Assembly: GCA_021800035.1 (NCBI GenBank)
Contig: JAJYZJ010000003.1
Span: 1-64,000 of the forward strand
Origin: an archaeon
GTDB taxonomy: Archaea; Thermoproteota; Thermoprotei_A; Marsarchaeales; Marsarchaeaceae
Direction: 5' to 3'
Length of the DNA stretch: 64,000 bases
In this document: one piece after another, positions 8,845 through 18,668 of the stretch
Numbering within the stretch: position 1 is the first letter of the stretch
Layout of the letters: every line of letters starts with the position of its first letter
Made by a program: the position numbers and the translations under genes
The notes under the pieces: generated by a model
Databases searched by the model: none
What the model saw: the letters and a program-made list of their open reading frames with translations, nothing else
Told to the model about the DNA's origin: nothing

Positions 8845-11259
8845 TTGCTGGATGCAACTATGACGCAGAATCCTGTTAATCACGAATATGGACGATTGTT
8901 CAAAATGGCATCAGGTGCAGAACCTTTTCAGTACCAGATCAGATTGGCGCACGAGAAATTCGACCTTGTGAATGTGCCTACTGGTTGCGGAAAGACTGCT
9001 GGAGTGTTTCTTGCTTGGCTGTGGCAGCGCAGGTTTAACCCGGACGATTCTGTGAGGAGTTCAACTCCTAGAAGGCTCGTATACTGTCTTCCCCTGCGTT
9101 CGCTTGTAGAACAGACTAGAGACAACATATCCAGCTGGCTTGAGTCTGTTGAACTGCTTGCGCGAACGCTGAAAGAACCAGTCGAGTCGAATCAGTCTGG
9201 GCTCTTGGGTAAATACAAAATACCCGTAATAACAGTTATGGGAGGCGAGAACATCCTCCCCTGGGACCTCTATCCAGAGCTTGACATGGTCATAATAGGC
9301 ACCCAAGACATGCTCCTTTCAAGAGCGCTTAACAGAGGGTACGCTATGAGCAGATTCAGATGGCCAGTTGAGTTCGGCTTACTCAACAACGACTGCAGGT
9401 GGATATTCGACGAAATCCAGCTCATGGGCAACGCGCTGGCGACGTCCTCTCAACTCATGGCGTTCAGAGAAGAAATGGGTACAGTCATTAAGGCAGAAAG
9501 TGTCTGGATGAGCGCAACAGCGCATGGGGAGTGGCTCAAAACCCCTGACTTCCACCGAGAGGTCAAAACGCTACAGCTGGACGAAAACACTGTCGCTGCC
9601 GAGCCAGCCCTGTACCAAAGGGTTCATGCATCCAAGAAGATTGAATACTCCAAAACCACGGCTGAAAACGTCGGCAAACTCGCGGAGGAAGTTTTGCGTA
9701 AACACGTCGAAGGGACGAAGACGTTAGTCGTCCTAAACACCGTCAAGAAGAGCGTTGATTTGTACAGGGCATTAAAAGGCGCCTCTGACAGCTGCAGAAA
9801 GCCAATCGTGTTACTGCATTCCCATTTCAAACCGAGAGATAGAAAGAGCCATATGGACAAACTGCTCAAAACCGAGGGCGATCTGATCGCTGTAAGCACC
9901 CAGGTGGTTGAAGCCGGAGTCGACGTATCAGCAAGAACGCTTTTTACCGAAGTCGCACCTATTTCGTCCCTGATACAGAGATTCGGCAGATGCAACAGGT
10001 ATGGAGAACACGCTCTTGGATCAATTTTTTTGGTAAAGGTCAAAAGAGGATCGGAGGCCCCTTATGCCCCCGAACAAATGAAAGACTCCGAAAAACAGTT
10101 AGCGGACCTGCATGGCGACGGTTCGGCCCCTGCGCTTTCGAAGCTCGAATACAAATTCGAATGCACCAACGTGATAAGACGCAAAGACATAGCCGAGCTT
10201 TTCGACACGACAGCCGACCTCTTTGGAAGGAACACGGATGTCGGACGGTTTATCAGAGAGGATTCGGACCGCCTTGCGGAAGTATTCTGGAGAAAAATAG
10301 ATGAGTCCGTTAAAGCTGAAGGCATCCCTCCCCAGCAGCCGAGCCAAGGAGAACTGTGTCCTGCGCCGGTCGGAGACATCAGAAAGCTGGTTGCGAGCAA
10401 GCACAGAGTGTACCAGTGGGATATGTTGTCAGGGCGCTGGGTAAACGCGCGCAGGGAAGACATCCGTCCGGGAGGCATGTACATGCTTGCATGCAGTGAT
10501 GGCGGATACCTCGAGGAGACCGGTTGGAGTCCCGAATCAAATCTCCCGGTAGACGTAGAAGAAACTAGGCCTTCCGAGGAAGACTCGTTCGGGTTTGATG
10601 GGTGGCCTGGCGGCCCGTGGCAGACGATTGCCGAACACTCCCAGCGAACCACCTCAGAAGTAGGTTCAATCATCGCGGCAGTCGGAGCACACGAGTTCAC
10701 TTCGGCGGTTGAACTGGCGGCATTGTGGCATGATGTCGGCAAAGCACATCCAGCGTTCCAAGCCAAGATCAAAAAGATGGAAGGAATGGAAAAGCAACTC
10801 TTCGCCAAAGCCCCAAAGGAACACTGGTACAAAATCCAGGAAAATTACCCCGGAAAGAGGGTGCATTTTAGGCACGAGTTAGCCTCCGCTCTAGCAATGC
10901 TACAAAACGGCGCTCTCATAGGTTTGACCGGCGATTCGCTGAACCTGGCAGCCTACCTGGCGGCGGCCCACCATGGGAAAGTTCGAACAGCGATAAGGTC
11001 CACCCCCGACGAAAAAGTACTCAACATAATGGATTATGTGGCGTGTGGAGTCCACCAGGGCGACGTGTTGCCCGAAACATCGCTTGGAAACTTAACCGTA
11101 CCCTGCACAATCCTCGACCTTTCAATAATGGGCCTCGGCGAAAACAGTTGGCGGAGCAGGACAGAAAAGATGCTTTCATACCTCGGGCCGTTCAGACTTG
11201 CTTTCCTAGAGGCATTGGTCAGGGCCGCCGACCGAAGAGCGAGCGGTGAATCGCAATGA
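8845..11259 (+). CDS. cas3: CRISPR-associated helicase-nuclease Cas3 (type I-G/I-U arrangement, C-terminal HD)
   Basis: Walker A VNVPTGCGKTAGVFLAWLW; DEIQ box WIFDEIQLMG; STQVVEAGVDVSA; QRFGRCNR; C-terminal HD LAALWHDVGKAHPAFQ. Alternative ATG at 8860. Confidence 0.93.
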   Translation: MLDATMTQNPVNHEYGRLFKMASGAEPFQYQIRLAHEKFDLVNVPTGCGKTAGVFLAWLWQRRFNPDDSVRSSTPRRLVYCLPLRSLVEQTRDNISSWLESVELLARTLKEPVESNQSGLLGKYKIPVITVMGGENILPWDLYPELDMVIIGTQDMLLSRALNRGYAMSRFRWPVEFGLLNNDCRWIFDEIQLMGNALATSSQLMAFREEMGTVIKAESVWMSATAHGEWLKTPDFHREVKTLQLDENTVAAEPALYQRVHASKKIEYSKTTAENVGKLAEEVLRKHVEGTKTLVVLNTVKKSVDLYRALKGASDSCRKPIVLLHSHFKPRDRKSHMDKLLKTEGDLIAVSTQVVEAGVDVSARTLFTEVAPISSLIQRFGRCNRYGEHALGSIFLVKVKRGSEAPYAPEQMKDSEKQLADLHGDGSAPALSKLEYKFECTNVIRRKDIAELFDTTADLFGRNTDVGRFIREDSDRLAEVFWRKIDESVKAEGIPPQQPSQGELCPAPVGDIRKLVASKHRVYQWDMLSGRWVNARREDIRPGGMYMLACSDGGYLEETGWSPESNLPVDVEETRPSEEDSFGFDGWPGGPWQTIAEHSQRTTSEVGSIIAAVGAHEFTSAVELAALWHDVGKAHPAFQAKIKKMEGMEKQLFAKAPKEHWYKIQENYPGKRVHFRHELASALAMLQNGALIGLTGDSLNLAAYLAAAHHGKVRTAIRSTPDEKVLNIMDYVACGVHQGDVLPETSLGNLTVPCTILDLSIMGLGENSWRSRTEKMLSYLGPFRLAFLEALVRAADRRASGESQ

Positions 11260-13376
11260 ATATTCGCCTAGAAGGATGTAGGACGAAGCCTCTTGGATCA
11301 TACCTCAAGGCAATGGGGATATTCAGGCTTCTTGCGGAAAAAGTTAGTGTGCTGGCGTGGTGGGAAGGGGACGTCTTCAATTTGCAGTCGCCTCTTACTC
11401 TGGACGAGTTAAAGATTTTTTTCCTGAGCGAATATCAGCCAAGTTCTATCCTCTCCCCGTGGAACTCCGGAAGCATATTCAAAAATGTAAGACCCAAGCA
11501 GCTGGCCAGTCGAGAAGCCAGTAAACCTAAGCCAGCCGCTGAACTGAATTGGCTACTGAACAATGCTGACCCTCGACTAGATACCCTGAGAAGCGACGCC
11601 TGCAAAATTATTGAAATTATTAAAAATGAGAAAGGGAAGGAAGCCGTTGTAAGGAAATGCAGGAACATGCTCTCCGACTCCGCTGTGGAATGGATGGACG
11701 TGGTATGGGCGGTGGACGCCAAGGACCAAGCCGGCCACTTGGCGCTCCCCATAGCTGGTTCCGGTGGAAACGACGGTAATCTGGAGTTATCCAGCCAATT
11801 CGTCAAGGCATTGATAACAATCTTTGATCATATAAAGGAGAGTTCGGTCAGAGAGTTGTTTGACAGTTCATTAACGGGCGTTGCTCTTCGCGCAGACGAA
11901 TTCGTTGGCATGCTTAAAGAAGCCAAGATAGGGTTCTATGACCCAGTCGGGGCCGGGGGGATAAACCAGCTGAGCAGCCCGTGGCAGGATGCCAAAGATG
12001 TAACTCCTGTCAATCCGTGGGATATTATACTTATGTTTGAAGGTCTCCTCATGTTTTCCGGGAGCATATCGAGTAGAAACGGGGTAAAACGTGCGTCTTC
12101 ACCCTTTACCGTAGGTTTGGACCTGACCGGGTTTCACCAGAAAGCCAGTGACAAGAAAGCGAAAGTAGTATACGAAGTCTGGGCGCCCGTCTGGGGGAAT
12201 CCAGCCACCTACGCGGAAATAAGGAAGATAATAAGGGAAGGCAGAAGTGACTTCGAGAGACACACTGCTTCAAGCACTAACGAGTTCTTTCACGCCGCGT
12301 CTACGCTTGGCGTAGATTCCGGAATAAGTCACTTCCAACGCCACGTCATACTAAAAAAGAGGGGCGAGGCACACATCGCGGCTCCACTGGGTAAGGCATT
12401 TGTCAGAAAGATGCCCCAGGCGGAATCGATTAGAGAGATAATCCCTTTTCTAAACGAATTAAGCGAGAACCTTGATGCTTTGCCCCATGGTCTCAGCGCG
12501 GCAGTAACCAGACTCAGCGGGGCCGTCCAAAACTACTACTCAAACCCCAAAGTCGGGGTAACTCGAATCTTGGAAAGTCTGGGCATTGTTGTTAAACACC
12601 TCATGAATGGACCAGCAGTACTGCACGGTACGGATAGACGGGTGCCAAGAAGGCTTCCCCGACTTGACGCTGGGAAATGGGTCGAACTAGTTAAGAGTGA
12701 AGGCCGTGTCGAACCCAGGTTGGCGGCTGCTCTTGCTTCTGTGTCGCATAAAAAGCCAATAATAGAAGACCTGCTCAACCTTGAAAACGGCAGCCTAAAA
12801 AAAGGGCCTGGGAAACGAAGCTTTGCAGGTGCAGACTTACCGTCGAAAATAGTGACCCTGTTCCTGCCAAAGATTATAGAAACGATCCGAGAAGGAAACG
12901 AAGAAAACCATGATGAACATTTACGTGGTCGATTCCAGGTAGATGTATGCGACGTGGTTCCCTTCCTTATGGGTGAAACTGATGATGGCCTTTTGGAGCG
13001 ACTCTTCTTGGGGCTGACGTGTCTTGACTGGAGAAACCTAGCGCGGAACGTCTTGAGCGAACCCTTGCAAAGTAGACCGGTGCCTCTGACCTTTGTTCTT
13101 CTCAAATCAGTATTTCAAGACTATAAAACGCCAGACAGCGATTTTGCAGTTCACCCCAGTGTCGATCTACCGTACCTGATTTACTCGGGGAAAGTAAGAG
13201 AAGCAATGAACCACATAGTCATACGGCTCAAGACCCTTGGCTTTGATGTGCCCAAATTCGACCCGGACCAGCTTGACGGTAAGAGACTAGCCGCCTCGAT
13301 GTTCATACCCGTGACACCTCAAAGCTACGGGAAGCAAGCAAGAAAGTTCATCCAGTATAAGGCCCCAGACAATTAG
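11256..13376 (+). CDS. csx17: Csx17 (Cas8u2-like) large subunit, type I-G/I-U
   Basis: N-terminus IRLEGCRTKPLGSYLKAMGIFRLLAEK typical of Csx17; 4-bp ATGA overlap with cas3; position in operon. Confidence 0.85.
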   Translation: MNIRLEGCRTKPLGSYLKAMGIFRLLAEKVSVLAWWEGDVFNLQSPLTLDELKIFFLSEYQPSSILSPWNSGSIFKNVRPKQLASREASKPKPAAELNWLLNNADPRLDTLRSDACKIIEIIKNEKGKEAVVRKCRNMLSDSAVEWMDVVWAVDAKDQAGHLALPIAGSGGNDGNLELSSQFVKALITIFDHIKESSVRELFDSSLTGVALRADEFVGMLKEAKIGFYDPVGAGGINQLSSPWQDAKDVTPVNPWDIILMFEGLLMFSGSISSRNGVKRASSPFTVGLDLTGFHQKASDKKAKVVYEVWAPVWGNPATYAEIRKIIREGRSDFERHTASSTNEFFHAASTLGVDSGISHFQRHVILKKRGEAHIAAPLGKAFVRKMPQAESIREIIPFLNELSENLDALPHGLSAAVTRLSGAVQNYYSNPKVGVTRILESLGIVVKHLMNGPAVLHGTDRRVPRRLPRLDAGKWVELVKSEGRVEPRLAAALASVSHKKPIIEDLLNLENGSLKKGPGKRSFAGADLPSKIVTLFLPKIIETIREGNEENHDEHLRGRFQVDVCDVVPFLMGETDDGLLERLFLGLTCLDWRNLARNVLSEPLQSRPVPLTFVLLKSVFQDYKTPDSDFAVHPSVDLPYLIYSGKVREAMNHIVIRLKTLGFDVPKFDPDQLDGKRLAASMFIPVTPQSYGKQARKFIQYKAPDN

Positions 13377-13431
13377 GCTTCCAGTGCATATATATAGCGA
13401 ATAGAAAGAGTATGGACTGAGGTCAAACTGG

Positions 13432-14637
13432 TTGAATGACGGGTCGCAGCTTGAAATACCTGTAGGAAACAGACTGATGTTTTCGGTTCGACTAGCTCCG
13501 AGGCAGGGAGACAGGTTCCAGCCAACTGGGTTTCCGAATATAGGCCCTGGAATCTACCGTAGACCGGGCGGGATGCAGATGCTACTAGTTGAGTCATCAC
13601 AGTCGATGGCTAACAGGCTCGAAGAAACCATAGTCGCTGACGGGTACAGCATAATCAAAGAACTTGATGGACTGCCCTATGTGACCTCTACGATCAAGAT
13701 TAAGCATGAGGACGATATAGACCCTGAGCAGAAAGGAAAAAGTGAGGATGTTGTCACTACGAGCAGCCTTGTCGAGCCGCATAGATTAAACTCCGACTTC
13801 ATCCTGAACGCCAAACGTGATAGCAACAACGAAGAAACATTCGCAGACGAACTGATTAAGGAATTTCAATTCGAACGCTACAGACCGGTTAACTGGAGAA
13901 TAGTCGTAAAAACTCTCTTCAAATATGACCCGAACACACTTCTGCACGGCGCATTCTTTTCACAGCTCAAGGATGGACGAATCAAGATTCCGAGGGCCGT
14001 CTCAGCGTTTATCGAAGCGGAGAACGTCGAGCCAGCCGAGTCCGGCGGCGTCAAGAAAAACATTTTCGACCTTTCATCCAACTTGGAATTTGTAGGTAAT
14101 ATAAAAAGGAAGGGAGGCACACAGATGATACCATTTAACAGAACGGAGTTCACCGCTGAGAAGATAACCGCCTATTTCAACATGGACCTGTCGCTCCTGA
14201 GAGAGTATGATGCAGCAGTCACGAAAGAGAAAAATGATTGTTCCGGGAAGGTGGCGAATTTCCTGTATTTGCTCTCGGTTTACAAGATACGCCGGTTCCT
14301 TAGCCGTGGCCTAAGGCTAAGGTCGTCATGCGACTTGGAGGTAGTCGACGAAGAGAAAAAGGCCGCTCTGGGAAGCCAAAGCAAAACCTATCCGCCCGCT
14401 CTTCAGCTAGACGTCAAAACCATCGAAGCCGAGCTCCAGCGATTGATCAGGGAACTTCGAATATTCTTTGCAGAACCCCCGGTTACGAAGTTAGAAACAT
14501 GCATGCGCCCCAAGAGAAACAAGAAAGAAAAGAATGAGGAAGCTGGTGAAGCAAACGCCGGTACCGATTCCGCCCGCACCGATGAGCCCGAGGGTTCTGA
14601 TTCCGACGGACCGAGCGACGAAGACTCAGAAGAGTAA
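13432..14637 (+). CDS. csb1: Csb1 (Cas7 group, GSU0053-like)
   Basis: MFSVRLAPRQGDRFQPTGFPNIGPGIYRRPGG...LVESSQSMANRLEE; TTG start; TATA-like 'atatatata' at ~13387-13395. Confidence 0.87.
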   Translation: MNDGSQLEIPVGNRLMFSVRLAPRQGDRFQPTGFPNIGPGIYRRPGGMQMLLVESSQSMANRLEETIVADGYSIIKELDGLPYVTSTIKIKHEDDIDPEQKGKSEDVVTTSSLVEPHRLNSDFILNAKRDSNNEETFADELIKEFQFERYRPVNWRIVVKTLFKYDPNTLLHGAFFSQLKDGRIKIPRAVSAFIEAENVEPAESGGVKKNIFDLSSNLEFVGNIKRKGGTQMIPFNRTEFTAEKITAYFNMDLSLLREYDAAVTKEKNDCSGKVANFLYLLSVYKIRRFLSRGLRLRSSCDLEVVDEEKKAALGSQSKTYPPALQLDVKTIEAELQRLIRELRIFFAEPPVTKLETCMRPKRNKKEKNEEAGEANAGTDSARTDEPEGSDSDGPSDEDSEE

Positions 14638-14642
14638 ATGCG

Positions 14643-16076
14643 ATGAGCCAAAATTGCAAACCTGTTGCAATTCAAGTGCAGTTCCTCACGGGCAGATATC
14701 ATGCAACCCCTTGGACAGAGCATGTTAACAACGGGTCACCCGAATGGCCTCCGACTCCCTACAGGCTTCTCCGCGCAATCTACGACACATGGAGAAGAAA
14801 GAGGAATGATTGGCCCGAGGAGAAAGTTACTCCCATTCTTCAGGCGCTTTCCTCAACAGAACCCGAATATGAACTGCCACCATACGTCCTCAACCAAGTC
14901 CAAATGTACCAAAAAATCAACGACGCACAGGACCTGAGCTACAGTAAGGCAAGCCTAATAGTGGACGCCTTCGTATCCGTGAACCCCAAATCATGCGCAA
15001 CCATAGTGTGGAGGCACACGGACCCTGTACTTACGCCCCAGCAACGCCGAGACTTGGCTGAGCTGGCGTCACTTGTAAACTACCTCGGACGCTCCGAAAG
15101 CTGGGTGAGTCTCAGGTTAACCGACGCCTTCAATCCCAACTGTTACCCTCGGGCAGAGGGAGGTGCAGAACACGATTCAGTAGCAACCGTGGCATGCGTA
15201 GTCAAGGCGAGTGACAACCTAAGTACGTGGTTGAAGACGCTCACTTCAAGCACATATGACAACAAGAAGCGGGGAAATGTCGGCTCACCCCTGATACACT
15301 ACGTGGATTACGTTATTCAGCCAGAAGCCCAGCCTGAGCCTGCCGCCAGCAACGAGCGGACTGGGATACACCTCGTTACATATACCCTTTCATCCAAAAT
15401 GAAGATACCCGTCACGCACACTGTCAGCTTATCTTACATGATTCACAGGTACCTAATGGGGTGTTACCGCCGGGTAACCGGCGCAGAGAGGTTATCGCCC
15501 ACGATAAGCGGCAGAGCCGAGGACGGCTCGCCACTCAAGGGGCACCGCCACCTCTACATATTACCCTACGACTCGCTCGGCGACGGCTGGATAGACCACG
15601 TCGCCCTCAAATCCAGCACCGAATTCACCTACAAAGAGCTTGATGCAATCTACGCGCTGAGAAGGTTGCACTATTCCGGAACCCAAGAACCCGATGTCAT
15701 GCTCCTCCCATCTATACGCAGCCCCGAAGAATCGTCTACGTTATTTAGAAGCATAACACCATTCATACCAACCAGATACTTCAAGAAAAAATACGGCGAG
15801 TATCAAAACTGGATTCTGCAGGAACTGAAAAGAGAACTGCGTAACCACGGCCATCCCGAACCCCAAGCAATCACCTACACACCATTCTATACAACACGCG
15901 GCAACAGGCGCTACCCTTGGCACGCCTTCAAAAGAACAAGAAAACCCGGCGAACCCGAAAAGTCCGGCTACGGATTCATAATCGCATTCAAACAGCCAAT
16001 CACTGCTCCCATCGCAGCAGGGTACGGAGCACATTTCGGATTGGGCCAATTTACGCTATATAAAACACAAGCATAG
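14643..16076 (+). CDS. csb2: Csb2 (Cas5-Cas6 fusion, GSU0054-like)
   Basis: VAIQVQFLTGRYHATPWTEHVNNGSPEWPPTPYRLLRAIYDTWRRK; C-terminal half with FGLGQFTLY. Confidence 0.87.
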   Translation: MSQNCKPVAIQVQFLTGRYHATPWTEHVNNGSPEWPPTPYRLLRAIYDTWRRKRNDWPEEKVTPILQALSSTEPEYELPPYVLNQVQMYQKINDAQDLSYSKASLIVDAFVSVNPKSCATIVWRHTDPVLTPQQRRDLAELASLVNYLGRSESWVSLRLTDAFNPNCYPRAEGGAEHDSVATVACVVKASDNLSTWLKTLTSSTYDNKKRGNVGSPLIHYVDYVIQPEAQPEPAASNERTGIHLVTYTLSSKMKIPVTHTVSLSYMIHRYLMGCYRRVTGAERLSPTISGRAEDGSPLKGHRHLYILPYDSLGDGWIDHVALKSSTEFTYKELDAIYALRRLHYSGTQEPDVMLLPSIRSPEESSTLFRSITPFIPTRYFKKKYGEYQNWILQELKRELRNHGHPEPQAITYTPFYTTRGNRRYPWHAFKRTRKPGEPEKSGYGFIIAFKQPITAPIAAGYGAHFGLGQFTLYKTQA

Positions 16077-16301
16077 AAGTCCTGTCCATTCGAGAGCCTT
16101 TGGCCTCCAGGTCCTCCGCTTCCCCGCTCGAAAGATAATTGAAATATTTATAAGGCGACCAGAACACACGAGGTAGCCATGTGGTAAGTGGGGACGAGAT
16201 GTTCCGCCCTCGCAACTCCTGTCCGACGAACCAACATTATAAAGAAAGGGGCGCTGCAAGGAATGCGCTCGAAAAACGAACAAACGAAGCGGGACTCGGC
16301 C
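16077..16301 (+). promoter_or_regulatory. Probable CRISPR leader/promoter
   Basis: Non-coding interval directly 5' of the array; TATA-like 'atatttataa' 16144-16153 and a second A/T box 'attataaag' ~16236; degenerate repeat lies at the opposite end. Confidence 0.6.
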
Positions 16302-17433
16302 CTATCCATGACTGAAAAGTCATGGCTCCGTTGAAGGTATTTTTTCATTCAGGAATTCAGCCAGCCTGCGGGTCACTATCCATGACTGAAAAGTCATGGC
16401 TCCGTTGAAGGCTGTAGACGAAGTGTGGGAGCTGATTGAGCTGTGGCACTATCCATGACTGAAAAGTCATGGCTCCGTTGAAGGACAAATCACTGCAAAC
16501 ACACGGCTGAAGGTCTGGAAGGCTATCCATGACTGAAAAGTCATGGCTCCGTTGAAGGGATTATAAACTACTGAAAATAACTTATCGTGGGCTCGCTATC
16601 CATGACTGAAAAGTCATGGCTCCGTTGAAGGGCATGCACTCGTCATAAGTTGCAAAAGTGCCTGCAAGACTATCCATGACTGAAAAGTCATGGCTCCGTT
16701 GAAGGATGAAGTCCAGAAAAGCCACGATGAAAGCGCCGAAGGCTATCCATGACTGAAAAGTCATGGCTCCGTTGAAGGTGGTATGTTTTTCTAGATGATG
16801 ACAGCTATCCCTTAGACTATCCATGACTGAAAAGTCATGGCTCCGTTGAAGGTGTAGTTGCGAGCTTCGAGCCAGCGCGGGAGACCGGCTATCCATGACT
16901 GAAAAGTCATGGCTCCGTTGAAGGTGTTCTGACGCCGCTGGCCATAGTCCTGATTGTGCATCTATCCATGACTGAAAAGTCATGGCTCCGTTGAAGGAGG
17001 CGGCCCGAAGACAGGCCCTGGGGCTGCTTTCGTCTATCCATGACTGAAAAGTCATGGCTCCGTTGAAGGTACTCTTTTGAGTCTTTCTATACGTGCTTCT
17101 TGACTCTATCCATGACTGAAAAGTCATGGCTCCGTTGAAGGCGGCACTTGCATAAGTGCGCTCCAGCATGTCCTTCCTTCTATCCATGACTGAAAAGTCA
17201 TGGCTCCGTTGAAGGCGGCACTTGCATAAGTGCGCTCCAGCATGTCCTTCCTTCTATCCATGACTGAAAAGTCATGGCTCCGTTGAAGGTTCTCGTCTGC
17301 ACCCGACGGAAGCTTTACGTCTATTCTATCCATGCCTGAAAAGTCATGGCTCCGTTGAAGGAGAAAAGGGTATTGGTCAATTTCATCGATGACTACCCTA
17401 TCCATGACTGAAAAGTCATGGCTCCGTTGAAGG
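16302..17433 (+). CRISPR. CRISPR array, 16 repeats of 36 bp, 15 spacers of 36-38 bp
   Basis: Repeat CTATCCATGACTGAAAAGTCATGGCTCCGTTGAAGG starting at 16302, 16376, 16449, 16523, 16596, 16670, 16743, 16817, 16889, 16962, 17034, 17106, 17180, 17254, 17326 (variant CATGCCTG), 17398; 3' GTTGAAGG supports + strand transcription. Confidence 0.99.
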
Positions 17434-17709
17434 TTCTGGGAGCTTTTCCAATATAGCGTCGAACCTTACTACTATGAAAATGTGTTTAGATAAATGTCCT
17501 GTAGGAACCCTAGGAAAAAGAATAATCCAAACTCACGGTCCGCGAAGCGTTATAGGAAATTATTTCCAGCCTCATCTCGTTGTTCTGAGCCTTTGCCTTA
17601 CCCACTTATCTTATCACCCATAGTCCTCCTGATCACAGAAATGATCTTCACTGCCTTGGACCTCTGATGATATTTCTTCCTGGCACTGCTGCTACAGTCA
17701 GGAAGAGCG

Positions 17710-17942
17710 CGAGTACACGATTCACGACCTTCCGGGCGCGTTCGATGAGCCTGGCAATCCTGACCAGTCTCCCCTCTTGGGGGAGGAGAGCGGGAGTGCC
17801 AAAGAAAAGAGAGAGCAAGAGAACGAGAAGAAGGAAGAGGAGCACCTGAAAGCTATGGAGAAGAAGACCGCAGAGATTCGCAGGATTCTCTCCGCACCTC
17901 CGAGGCACAGCTTCAGCGGCTTCGGAGGGTGGATGGAAGACG
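17710..17942 (+). repeat. ~233-bp near-identical partial copy of the ATPase gene (source 952-1184)
   Basis: cgagtacacgattca[c]gacctt...gggtggatggaagacg; two mismatches seen (966 t>c at 17724; one g>a in gagagc[g/a]aga). Confidence 0.95.
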
Positions 17943-18668
17943 CGCTCGATTCTGGGCATCATAAAGGGGAGACCTTCGCCGAGGTGCCCGACGATTAGCT
18001 GTAGCTTCGGGTGGGCATCAAACGCTCCGCCCAGTATCACCCGCATGACATGCGGCGCAGTTTCCGTATGCCAACCCCACCCTGCAATCGAAAACAGCGA
18101 TGTTACCTCCCTCGAGTAGTTTCCGACGTAGCTGGATTTGATCACAGGCTCAGGTAGAGGTGTCGGATGGAGGTAAATCGGAACGCCCAATTCCTCGGCG
18201 CGCTCAAGTATAGGCCAGAAGAACTTGTCGTCCAGGTACCGGCCACGGCTGTGCCCGTGAATCATTGCGCCCCTAAGACCGAGCTCTTTCACTGCATGTT
18301 CCAACTCGTCGGCGGCCTTGTCCGGGGGTCAATACCCGAAGTGAGGCGAAACCCGCAAGAAAGGTGGGGTATTGTTTCACCGCTTCAGCTAACACTTGGT
18401 TCGAATCTCGAGCAAGATTCGCCGCCTCAATATCATCTTGGGCGCCTTCAACTCCCCGAGTCAGGGAAAGGACCTGCATGTCGATTCCAGCCGCGCCCAT
18501 TTCGGAAACCCTCCCTTGTCCCAGGTCAAGTAGGCGGTCGATGACCTGTGCCGCCGTCGTTTTCATTGAAGAACGTGCAAATGCCTCGAGTATCTGCTCC
18601 ATTCCCCGCCCGGGACCTTGCATGAAAGCCTGTGTTACGAAATGCTCTTCCAGAGCAATGGTTCGCAT
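17943..18668 (-). pseudogene. Truncated and frameshifted metal-dependent amidohydrolase (amidohydro_2-like)
   Basis: N-terminal MRTIALEEHFVTQAF...FLAGFASL and, in another frame, ELEHAVKELGLRGAMIHGHSRGRYLDDKFFWPILERAEELGVPIYLHPTPLPEP...HPKLQLIVGHLGEGLPFMMPRIE, then reads into the inserted ATPase fragment. Confidence 0.85.

Noticed and set aside
12298-12322. TCTACGC-TTG-GCGTAGA hairpin inside csx17
   Set aside because: Short dyad within a coding frame; no supporting context for a regulatory role.
16582-17405. Minus-strand ORFs across the CRISPR array (e.g. 201 aa with repeated FNGAMTFQSWI)
   Set aside because: Translation of the CRISPR repeat itself (no stop in the repeat in that frame); not a real repeat protein.
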